Below are positions 22,639 to 29,903 of a DNA stretch of 53,898 bases, piece after piece. The stretch lies in NCBI GenBank assembly GCA_017983955.1, contig JAGOAJ010000022.1, forward strand, positions 1 through 53,898. The letters run 5' to 3'. The notes beneath the pieces are model-generated. The model ran no database searches and was not told the DNA's origin. It worked only from the letters and a program-made list of their open reading frames with translations. The stretch's first letter is position 1. Each line of letters begins with the position of its first letter. The position numbers and the translations under genes are program-made. Source of the DNA: Burkholderiaceae bacterium. Its GTDB lineage: Bacteria > Pseudomonadota > Gammaproteobacteria > Burkholderiales > Burkholderiaceae_B.

Positions 22639-23304
22639 ATGCCGCCACATCAAAACTATAGCCTATCCCCGTACATTACCCCGAAAGCAGCATGGCGCGG
22701 TATCAAAGTCTGCCTAGTGGCCGCCACCATAGTACTTACAGGCTGTGCCACCAACTCCCCCAAACAATCCGCTGATGCCTCGTCACTGCATCAACTACGC
22801 GATAACTACCTGTCACGCACCACCTCTGACCCGTTGGGTGCCTACCTTACTTCCAAAGACTACTCCACCTCCAGCAACGCCCCCACAGATACACACCGCT
22901 TCACCCGCACAGCCCTGAACATGCTGGGCATTAAGTATCGCTTGGGTGGTGACACGCCTAACACTGGTTTTGATTGCAGCGGTCTAGTCATTTATGCCGC
23001 TGAAAAATCCCTGGGTCTGAAATTGCCGCGCCGCTCGGCCGAGATCGCCCGCGAAGGGGAATCGGTTAAGCTTAGCGAGCTAAAAAAGGGTGATCTGGTG
23101 TTCTTCAATACCTTAGGTAGTCGAAATTCCCATGTAGGTATTTATCTGGGCAACAAAAAATTCGTCCACTCGCCGCGCTCAGGCTCAGTCGTACGTATAG
23201 AAAGCATGGATATCGCCTACTGGAAAAAGCGCTATAACGGCGCACGTCGCTTGGCTGCAGCCCGCGACGCAGACCCCTTCACTGACGTACTTACCCTGAA
23301 TTAA
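22639..23304 (+). CDS. NlpC/P60 (C40) lipoprotein endopeptidase
   Basis: A 221-aa predicted lipoprotein that cuts peptidoglycan stem peptides. A hydrophobic segment ends in lipobox VLTGC, giving lipidated Cys36. The catalytic domain has Cys113 in FDCSGLVIYA, His165 in SHVGIYLG and His177 in FVHSPRSG, the C40 triad; it resembles E. coli Spr/MepS. The frame is open from a GTG at 22615 (adds MRFPIPKD); I prefer the ATG at 22639, although neither has a clear ribosome binding site. It is alone on the plus strand, divergent from the MFS gene. Confidence 0.9.
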   Translation: MPPHQNYSLSPYITPKAAWRGIKVCLVAATIVLTGCATNSPKQSADASSLHQLRDNYLSRTTSDPLGAYLTSKDYSTSSNAPTDTHRFTRTALNMLGIKYRLGGDTPNTGFDCSGLVIYAAEKSLGLKLPRRSAEIAREGESVKLSELKKGDLVFFNTLGSRNSHVGIYLGNKKFVHSPRSGSVVRIESMDIAYWKKRYNGARRLAAARDADPFTDVLTLN

Positions 23305-23307
23305 GCG

Positions 23308-23649
23308 CTAGGCTTGTGTGTCGCCTTGGCCAGCCAATGGGCATCGGGCACAGTAACCAGACTGATCCAGTGCCTGCTTAACGCTACATACCGAACGGCG
23401 GCAAGCCAACACTTTTATACCCGACTTCTGGGCAGCAGCCCTAAACGTCTTCATGACGTTGTGACCCAAAAAATCCGTCAACAAAATCAAAAGCTCTGTG
23501 CCCGAAGGCAGCTGTAAAGTTTTCTTCTGATGGGCAGGATCTCGCCCGCTAATATGGTGCTTGATGGCAATATTGTGCCCTTTCAGCAAGTCTGGAATAT
23601 TGCCCAGACGATCTGCACCAACAATCACTGCACTGACCACGTGTGACAT
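23308..23649 (-). CDS. DUF2325 domain protein
   Basis: A 113-aa protein of the DUF2325 family: VVSAVIVGADRLGNIPDLLKGHNI at the N-terminus, a Rossmann-like pattern with ELLILLTDFLGHNVMKTFRAAA, then a cysteine-bearing tail (LACRRSVCSV, YCARCPL). The function of the family is not established. The four cysteines in the last 35 residues could bind a metal; that is inference. A Fur-box candidate lies 35 bp upstream of the start, suggesting iron control. Its stop is only 3 bp from the convergent NlpC/P60 stop. Confidence 0.83.
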   Translation of the reverse strand: MSHVVSAVIVGADRLGNIPDLLKGHNIAIKHHISGRDPAHQKKTLQLPSGTELLILLTDFLGHNVMKTFRAAAQKSGIKVLACRRSVCSVKQALDQSGYCARCPLAGQGDTQA

Positions 23650-23683
23650 ATTCGCCTCTTATTCTTGAAGAATGAAAGCTAAC

Positions 23684-23699
23684 GATAATCATTCTCATT
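23684..23699. promoter_or_regulatory. Fur-box candidate
   Basis: GATAATCATTCTCATT agrees with the first 16 positions of the 19-bp Fur consensus (GATAATGATAATCATTATC) at all but three. It sits 35 bp upstream of the DUF2325 start, where a Fur-Fe dimer would overlap the promoter. No other gene start is close. Confidence 0.6.
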
Positions 23700-23758
23700 C
23701 GCGATGTCAACAGCTAATTGATGGGAGCCACCGGGCGTCGCGTCTCCCATAGACTTGC

Positions 23759-24730
23759 TTAACGCTCCGTCAGCCGAAAGTTCACATCTTTCTGGCTGCT
23801 TTCTATCGCCTCGGTTACCACCTGACGAGTTAATTCCGGCGCCAGCATTTCCAACAGAACAAATACATAGTCACGCAGAAATACGCCGGACTTGACCGCC
23901 ACACGCGTCACATGGGTGCCAAACAAGTGGCCTGCAGGTAAACCCACCAGATCTGGGTCGCGGCGGGGATCAAACGCCATGCCAGCGATGATGCCTATAC
24001 CCAGGCCTACGTCCACATAGGTTTTAATCACGTCGGCGTCTATAGCCTCCAGGACCAGATCAGGCTTGATGTTCTTGCTGGCGAATACCTCATCTATGGT
24101 CGTACGACCGGAAAACGCATGGTCATACGTAATAATGGGGTAAGCAGCAATTTGCTCTAGGGTAATGGCCTTTGCCTGGCTGGACTTGAGCTGTGCCAAG
24201 GGGTGATCTGGCCGCACAACGATGACATGCTCCCAGCTATACACAGGCAAGGCAGCCAAGCCAGGGGTCAGCGCCAAGGTTTCCGTGGCGATGGCCACAT
24301 CAGCCTGCTCATGCAACACCAATTGCGCCAAATGCGGCGGACTGCCTTCGGCTAGCGAAACCCTGACCTTGGGAAAACGGGCTCGAAACGCCGGTATCAC
24401 GCGCGGCAATATATAACGTGCCTGGGCGTGGGTGCAAGCTATGACCAGCCCCCCTTCATCATGTCGGGCAAATTCGTCGCTAACTTTCTTCAGGTTATCC
24501 ACTTCACGCATGATACGGTCTATGACCTGCGCCACCTCGACACCGGGCTTGGTCAGGCCTCTGATACGCTTGCCGTGTCGCTCAAAGATCTTTACCCCTA
24601 GCTCGTCTTCGAATTCTATAATGGCTTTAGATACGCCAGGCTGCGAGGTAAATAAACTACGCGCCGCTTCGGTCAGATTAAAGTTGCGCCGTATCGTTTC
24701 GCGCACGAAACGGAATTGCTGAAGATTCAT
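23759..24730 (-). CDS. cysB: CysB-family LysR-type regulator
   Basis: A 323-aa LysR regulator of the CysB/Cbl branch: MNLQQFRFVRETIRRNFNLT, then ARSLFTSQPGVSKAIIEFEDELG as the winged helix-turn-helix, and a periplasmic-binding-like effector domain starting near residue 92 (GGLVIACTHAQARYILP). E. coli CysB activates sulfate assimilation genes with N-acetylserine; Cbl controls sulfonate use. Many betaproteobacteria carry more than one member, so the exact target here is uncertain. No sulfate genes are adjacent. A hairpin with a T-run ends directly at the start codon, interleaved with the likely promoter. Confidence 0.87.
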   Translation of the reverse strand: MNLQQFRFVRETIRRNFNLTEAARSLFTSQPGVSKAIIEFEDELGVKIFERHGKRIRGLTKPGVEVAQVIDRIMREVDNLKKVSDEFARHDEGGLVIACTHAQARYILPRVIPAFRARFPKVRVSLAEGSPPHLAQLVLHEQADVAIATETLALTPGLAALPVYSWEHVIVVRPDHPLAQLKSSQAKAITLEQIAAYPIITYDHAFSGRTTIDEVFASKNIKPDLVLEAIDADVIKTYVDVGLGIGIIAGMAFDPRRDPDLVGLPAGHLFGTHVTRVAVKSGVFLRDYVFVLLEMLAPELTRQVVTEAIESSQKDVNFRLTER

Positions 24731-24785
24731 AAAAAATAGCCCTCTAAGATGGGCTATTATAAGTAATATAGAAGCTAATTGTTAT
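24731..24785 (-). terminator. Terminator hairpin overlapping the cysB promoter
   Basis: On the minus strand AATAGCCC pairs with GGGCTATT (plus 24751-24758 with 24735-24742) around an 8-nt loop, then TTTTTT runs directly into the cysB ATG at 24730. This is a good terminator for transcripts coming from mmsA. A TATAAT (24756-24761) with ATAACA (24780-24785) 18 bp upstream overlaps its first arm, so a cysB transcript starting near 24749 would begin inside the loop and escape the hairpin. AGAGGG at 24740-24745 is the only ribosome binding site seen. Confidence 0.7.
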
Positions 24786-24881
24786 TACTAATAGAAATAA
24801 GCTTAATTGGTCAAGATTTAACCTGTCAAGCCAGCATAGCCAGGGGTCGCCTAAACACGGCCACCCCCTGCAACGCTGCAA

Positions 24882-26375
24882 TTACTTCATGGATATGGTG
24901 GTGTTAACACCCGTAGCATGCGCAGACCAGCGCGCAGTCACTGTTTTTGTCTGAGTCCAGAAATTCACAGCCTGCTTGCCATTAGGGCCCGAATCACCCA
25001 ACTTTGAGGCACGCGAACCTGTGAAGCTAAACCAGGCCACAGGCACAGGTATAGGTATATTAATACCGATCTGACCAACATCAATATTATTCTGGAAGTA
25101 ACGAGCTGAGCCACCATCTTGGGTGAATACAGCCACGCCGTTACCGTTGGGGTTCTGGTTAATGAATTCCACGGCTTCTTCCAGGGTATCCACGCCAACC
25201 ACACACAACACAGGGCCGAAGACTTCTTCGCTGTATATGGTCATGTCGCGCGTGACCTTGTTGAAAATGGTGGGCCCTACGAAGTTACCCTGCTCGTAGC
25301 CAGCTACCTTCACGTTGCGCCCGTCCAGCAATAGTTCAGCGCCTTCATCCACGCCTTGCTGTATCAGGCTTTCTACCCGTTTACGCGCATTGGGCGATAC
25401 CAGCGGACCCAGGTCAGCATCACGTTCTGAACCTATGCTGATTTTCAGTTTCTTGGCACGCTCGACAAAGTCTGGCAGCCAGTCACGGGCCTCGCCCACC
25501 AACACAGCAACAGAGGTTGCCATGCAACGCTGGCCAGCCGCGCCAAAAGCTGCGCCCACCAGTTGGTTCAGCGCTACTTCGCGATCCGCATCCGGCAAAA
25601 TCACGCAGTGATTTTTTGCGCCCATCATGGACTGACAGCGTTTGCCAGCCGCCGAGGCACGGCGATAAATTTCAGTACCTACATGGGTGGAGCCTATGAA
25701 GGACACGGCTTTGATGTCGGGGTGATCGCACAAGCCGTTAGCAATGTCAGGACCGCCATGTATCACGTTCAACACACCAGGAGGCAGACCTGCCTCCAAG
25801 GCCAATTTGGCCAGCAACAAGGACGAACTGGGGTCTTGTTCGGATGGCTTCAGTATGAAGGTATTGCCTGCGGTGACGGCAATAGGGAACATAAAGCAAG
25901 GCAACATAATGGGGAAGTTAAATGCTGTGATACCGGCACACACGCCCAAAGGCTGGATCAAGGTATACACATCAATACCTGTGGCGGCATTCTCGGCGTA
26001 TTCGCCCAACTGCAGTGAAGTCATAGAGCAAGCGTGTTCTATGACTTCCAGGCCGCGCCCTACTTCGCCTTCAGCGTCGGGCAGGGTTTTGCCGTGCTCC
26101 AGAGTAATCAACCGGGCTAATTCACCGATGTTGTCGCGCACCAGTTTTTGCAGGTTAAGCATAACGCGCACACGATGGCCCTGGCTGACATTACGCCAGG
26201 TCTGAAAAGCTGCCTTGGAATTGGCCACGGCCAGTTCCAGTTCTTCCGCGGTGGCAAATGGCACCTGGGCCACGACTTCTTGAGTGGCCGGGTTGATTAC
26301 ATCACGCCATTCAGTGGTTTTGGATTGAATTAGCTCGCCACCTATCAATAGTGGGATGCGTGGGACTGCGCTCAT
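24882..26375 (-). CDS. mmsA: Methylmalonate-semialdehyde dehydrogenase, CoA-acylating
   Basis: A 497-aa aldehyde dehydrogenase. MmsA oxidises methylmalonate semialdehyde to propionyl-CoA (and malonate semialdehyde to acetyl-CoA) in valine, beta-alanine or inositol breakdown. The catalytic Cys is in FGAAGQRCMATSVAV, and the general ALDH motif appears as SFIGSTHVG. The C-terminal SFTGSRASKLGDSGPNGKQAVNFWTQTKTVT is diagnostic for MmsA. An AGGAG ribosome binding site precedes the ATG. It starts 12 bp after the ABC binding-protein gene and is probably co-transcribed with it; the pairing suggests the imported compound is broken down through a C3-C4 semialdehyde. Confidence 0.95.
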   Translation of the reverse strand: MSAVPRIPLLIGGELIQSKTTEWRDVINPATQEVVAQVPFATAEELELAVANSKAAFQTWRNVSQGHRVRVMLNLQKLVRDNIGELARLITLEHGKTLPDAEGEVGRGLEVIEHACSMTSLQLGEYAENAATGIDVYTLIQPLGVCAGITAFNFPIMLPCFMFPIAVTAGNTFILKPSEQDPSSSLLLAKLALEAGLPPGVLNVIHGGPDIANGLCDHPDIKAVSFIGSTHVGTEIYRRASAAGKRCQSMMGAKNHCVILPDADREVALNQLVGAAFGAAGQRCMATSVAVLVGEARDWLPDFVERAKKLKISIGSERDADLGPLVSPNARKRVESLIQQGVDEGAELLLDGRNVKVAGYEQGNFVGPTIFNKVTRDMTIYSEEVFGPVLCVVGVDTLEEAVEFINQNPNGNGVAVFTQDGGSARYFQNNIDVGQIGINIPIPVPVAWFSFTGSRASKLGDSGPNGKQAVNFWTQTKTVTARWSAHATGVNTTISMK

Positions 26376-26387
26376 GGTAACTCCTGA

Positions 26388-27602
26388 TTAATTAGCTTTA
26401 GTGACCAAAGGACACGTGGATTTGGATAAGGGCTGGAAGGCATCCGCAGCAGGTATGGTGGCGACTAGCTTGGAAAAGTCCCATTCGCTTTTGGACTCGC
26501 TGGGCGTTTTTGCTTCGTACAGATACATATCGTGAATGACGCGACCATCAGGGCGTATGGACGCGTTATGCATTACTGGGTCGTTAATAGGAATTTCGCG
26601 CATTTTAGCGGCCACGACATCGCCTTCAGTGGATTGGCTGGCGGCCACAGCTTTTAGGTAGTGCAGCACGCTGGAATACACGCCAGCATGCGTCATGGTG
26701 GGCTTCAGGTTTTTATAGCCTGCTGCGTAGCGGTCGGACCAGGCGCGCGTGCCTTCGTCGTAATCCCAGTAAAACCCATCAACATAGGTAAGGCCCTGGG
26801 CGTTATCCAGGCCCAGCGCCCGTAGGTCGGACAAGAACACCAGCAGCGAAGCCAGACGCTGGCCACCTTCGACAATACCGAACTCGCGTGCCTGCTTGAT
26901 GGCGTTGACCACATCAGCCCCGCCATTGGCAAGGGCGACGACCTGAGCTTTAGAACTTTGGGCCTGTAACAGATAGGATGCAAAGTCTGGCGTATTCAGG
27001 GGATGCAGTACCGAACCAACCACCGTCCCACCCAATTCCTTGACCATTTCTTCGGCGCCCTTTTGCAGCGAATGGCCAAAAGCGTAATCCACAGTGACAA
27101 AGAACCAGGACTTGCCGCCCTTGTCTATCATGGCGCGTACCCCACCCACCGACTGTGAGTACACGTCAAACATCCAGTGAAAACCCACGGGTGAGCAGCT
27201 ATCGTTAGTCAGTGCGGTAGTTGCAGGCCCAGAAAACATAACGACCTTGTTTTTTTCTTTGGCTATGCTTTGCACCGCCAGGGCAACAGCCGAGTTGGTC
27301 AGGTCGGTAATGGCGGTCACGCCATCGCGATCAAACCATTCGCGCGCTTTGGCTGCGCCCACATCGGCCTTGTTCTGGTTATCGGCGGACACCAGCTTAA
27401 TATCCATGCCCTTGCATTCAGCGGCCAAACAGTCATCTATGGCCAGCTGCGCAGCCACCACAGAACCTGGCCCCCCCATAGAGGCGTACGTCCCGGACAT
27501 GTCAGTAAGCACGCCAATTTTCACAGGCGGCACCGCGGCCTGAGCCGTCGCGCCTAAACCCATGCATAAAGTAGCCGCCACTGATAGTGTCATTTTTTTC
27601 AT
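26388..27602 (-). CDS. ABC transporter substrate-binding protein, branched-chain amino acid type
   Basis: A 404-aa periplasmic binding protein of the LivJ/HAAT type (type I fold). A signal peptide MKKMTLSVAATLCMGLGATA is followed by AxA cleavage near residue 23, then PPVKIGVLTDMSGTYASMGGPG, the family's ligand-site opening. A GGAG ribosome binding site precedes the ATG. Two cysteines (DDCLAAECKG) may form a disulphide. There are no permease or ATPase genes in the cluster, so it is an orphan that must share a LivHMGF-type transporter encoded elsewhere. It is divergent from a LysR gene that probably regulates it, with mmsA downstream. Confidence 0.9.
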   Translation of the reverse strand: MKKMTLSVAATLCMGLGATAQAAVPPVKIGVLTDMSGTYASMGGPGSVVAAQLAIDDCLAAECKGMDIKLVSADNQNKADVGAAKAREWFDRDGVTAITDLTNSAVALAVQSIAKEKNKVVMFSGPATTALTNDSCSPVGFHWMFDVYSQSVGGVRAMIDKGGKSWFFVTVDYAFGHSLQKGAEEMVKELGGTVVGSVLHPLNTPDFASYLLQAQSSKAQVVALANGGADVVNAIKQAREFGIVEGGQRLASLLVFLSDLRALGLDNAQGLTYVDGFYWDYDEGTRAWSDRYAAGYKNLKPTMTHAGVYSSVLHYLKAVAASQSTEGDVVAAKMREIPINDPVMHNASIRPDGRVIHDMYLYEAKTPSESKSEWDFSKLVATIPAADAFQPLSKSTCPLVTKAN

Positions 27603-27614
27603 AGTTGTCTCCGA

Positions 27615-27653
27615 ATATATATAGTTTTTTTATTAAAAAAGGGGGCACGCCCC
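27615..27653 (-). promoter_or_regulatory. Leader with small hairpin and T-run before the binding-protein gene
   Basis: On the minus strand GGGG-CGTG-CCCC (27642-27653) is followed by CTTTTTT, a run of As, and TATATAT just before the GGAG site. It has the shape of a weak intrinsic terminator in the leader, but the stem is only 4 bp. Confidence 0.35.
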
Positions 27654-27697
27654 AGTGTAGTTGTGTAAAAAACTTATTTCCATCAAAATATTTGCAC

Positions 27698-27760
27698 ATT
27701 AGATGCTAATTTATGCACAACAGGTACAACGCCAGCCGCGTTGATTTTGTACTACACAAA
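27698..27760. promoter_or_regulatory. Candidate LysR operators in the divergent gap
   Basis: Two palindromes lie in the 199-bp gap: ATTAG-ATG-CTAAT (27698-27710) and TTTGT-ACTAC-ACAAA (27746-27760). The first is flanked by TGCACA on both sides (27693-27698, 27713-27718). LysR regulators usually bind such dyads between their own gene and a divergent target. The first is better placed to control the binding-protein gene, the second to control the lysR gene. Confidence 0.45.
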
Positions 27761-27801
27761 CAGGGTCCCAGCGGTTAGCTGTTAGGCCCCAGGGAACTAT
27801 T

Positions 27802-28725
27802 ATGTTGGATTGGGACGGTATACGCTACTTTCTGGAAGTGGCCCGCACGCAGCGGGTCAGTGCCGCTGCCAAGCGCCTGGGCGTGCAGCACACTACGGTA
27901 TCCAGACGCATACAGGCCCTGGAGCGCGAATTGGATGCCGTATTATTCGACAAATCGAAATCCACAGGCTTTACCCTGACAGAAGATGGTCAGCGTTTTT
28001 TTGTTCATGCAGAACAAATTGAAGGGAATTTGTTTTCAGCTCGCAGTGAGATTTCGGGACTAGCCCAAATGCTATCAGGGCATTTACGGGTAGGTTGTAC
28101 TGAAGGCTTTGGTAATTATGTGCTGGCGCCGTTGATGACAGAATTCCAGCGGCGTTTCCCTGCCATTACGCTAGATATCATGCCTGTACCACGCTTTATC
28201 AGCCTATCCAAACGCGAGGCCGATATCGCCATTGCCCTGGAGCGCCCACAGCGCGGCCCTTATTTGTGTACCAAACTTAGTGACTATCGCCTGAAACTAT
28301 ATGGCAATGTTGATTACTTGGCATCAGCGCCACCGATCACCACGCTGCAAGACCTAACCGCGCATACCTTTATAGGCTATGTCGAGGAATTGCTGTTCAG
28401 TGACCACTTACGCTATCTAGAGGATTTGGTGAACACTGAACGGGTGATTTTCAAAAGCACCAGCGTTATTGCCCAGTATCACGCTGCCGCACACGGCGGA
28501 TCGTTGGCCATACTGCCCTGCTTCATGGCAGAACAAGATCCGCGTCTACAGGCCGTGCTGGAAGACCAAATATCCATTACACGCAGCTTCTGGATGTATT
28601 GCCACGAAGATCTACGTCACTCGCGCCGCGTCATGGCCTTATGGGATTTCCTGAAACAGGCGGTACAACTAAACCAGAGCCTGCTGCAGGGACAGTCGGC
28701 CCTGTTGCAGTATGTTGGCCGCTAG
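27802..28725 (+). CDS. LysR-type transcriptional regulator
   Basis: A 307-aa LysR regulator. Residues 1-60 are the winged helix-turn-helix (MLDWDGIRYFLEVARTQRVS, then AAAKRLGVQHTTVSRRIQALERELDA), and a linker helix and effector-binding domain follow from about residue 90 (LSGHLRVGCTEGFGNYVLAP). It is divergent from the binding-protein/mmsA operon, the usual arrangement for a LysR activator and its target. The effector is unknown but probably relates to the imported compound. Its stop overlaps that of the convergent lptF by 4 bp. Confidence 0.9.
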   Translation: MLDWDGIRYFLEVARTQRVSAAAKRLGVQHTTVSRRIQALERELDAVLFDKSKSTGFTLTEDGQRFFVHAEQIEGNLFSARSEISGLAQMLSGHLRVGCTEGFGNYVLAPLMTEFQRRFPAITLDIMPVPRFISLSKREADIAIALERPQRGPYLCTKLSDYRLKLYGNVDYLASAPPITTLQDLTAHTFIGYVEELLFSDHLRYLEDLVNTERVIFKSTSVIAQYHAAAHGGSLAILPCFMAEQDPRLQAVLEDQISITRSFWMYCHEDLRHSRRVMALWDFLKQAVQLNQSLLQGQSALLQYVGR

Positions 28726-29849
28726 GCCTGCTGAGCGCCACGCTGCTTGCGTGGTTTACGTGGTCCCCTGACGCGTAACTTGCGCCACAGCATAAATACC
28801 ATCAGACCCGCAAAGACAGCATGCACCAGCCATACCCCCACCCCAAAAGGCAGCTTATCCTGGCCTATCCAGCCTCGCGACAGGTTGATTAAATTCATAT
28901 ACAACAAGCCCACCAAACCAGCGATCAGCAAATCACCAGAACGACCTAAGCGCGGGTTGACCGCGCCTAGCGGAATCGCCAGCAGGGCCAAATTCAGGGC
29001 GGCCAGCGGCAATGCCAGTCGCCACATGATCTGCGACATGGAGTTCAGGGTGTTGTCCTTGAACAATTGGCCAGTGGGCCTGGCCTTGATCTGGCGCTCG
29101 GCCTGCTCACGCACCGCCTGAGCGGCTGAATCGCCGCCCTTGCTTTCCAGGCGTACGCCATACTTTTCAAAATCGATCAGCCGCAAATCAGGCTGGCCCG
29201 GCTTAAGATCGTAGCGCCGACCTTCATTCAGCACCAAAAATCGATCACCATTAGGCTCGGTCTGTATATTTGCGCTGTTTGCGGTAATTACACTTAACCA
29301 TTCGGGATCTATGACACGCGCAATGACTTTGCCCATCTCATCGTCGGGGTTTTCCGGCGCTTCGGCAAAAAACACCCGAGCGCCACTTTCGGTTTCTATA
29401 AACTGTCCGACGGTGACCTTGGACAAATCAGAGCGCTGTTCGTAACGTTGATGGTATTCGCCGATTTGTCTATAGGCCCAGGGCGACGCCACCAAGGTCA
29501 GCACGGCGATAACCGCAGCGACAGGAATTGCACAGCGCAACACCGGACCTATCCAGTCCTTAAGCGACAGCCCGCTGGCAAACCACACCACCATTTCAGA
29601 CTCACGAAAACTGCGAGTGACTGTTGTCAGCACGGCAATAAACAACGATACAGCCAATATAATGGGCAATGCGGTAATACTGGAGAAGGTCGCCAGACCT
29701 ACCACGACGTCAGCGCCTATACTGCCATTAGCCGCCTCTCCTAGCAGACGCACTAGCAAAACACTGAGCCAAACGATCAGCAAGGTAGAGAACACCACGC
29801 CGGCATGGCTGGTGATTTCGGAAACTACAGAACGTTTGAATAGTGACAT
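28722..29849 (-). CDS. lptF: LPS export ABC transporter permease LptF
   Basis: A 375-aa inner-membrane permease of the YjgP/YjgQ family. With LptG and the ATPase LptB2 it pulls lipopolysaccharide out of the inner membrane. The start MSLFKRSVVSEITSHAGVVFSTLLIVW, a periplasmic beta-jellyroll between helices 3 and 4 (about 130-270) and three C-terminal helices are present. QLFKDNTLNSMSQIMWRLALPLAALNLALL, in the part just before the last helices, is typical of LptF. It is divergent from pepA, a conserved arrangement. LptG usually follows directly, but here the next gene downstream is a convergent lysR. Confidence 0.93.
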   Translation of the reverse strand: MSLFKRSVVSEITSHAGVVFSTLLIVWLSVLLVRLLGEAANGSIGADVVVGLATFSSITALPIILAVSLFIAVLTTVTRSFRESEMVVWFASGLSLKDWIGPVLRCAIPVAAVIAVLTLVASPWAYRQIGEYHQRYEQRSDLSKVTVGQFIETESGARVFFAEAPENPDDEMGKVIARVIDPEWLSVITANSANIQTEPNGDRFLVLNEGRRYDLKPGQPDLRLIDFEKYGVRLESKGGDSAAQAVREQAERQIKARPTGQLFKDNTLNSMSQIMWRLALPLAALNLALLAIPLGAVNPRLGRSGDLLIAGLVGLLYMNLINLSRGWIGQDKLPFGVGVWLVHAVFAGLMVFMLWRKLRVRGPRKPRKQRGAQQA

Positions 29850-29903
29850 GAGAGAATATGCGGGATAATCGACAGCATCTTACAGACACCTCGGGGAATT
29901 CGA

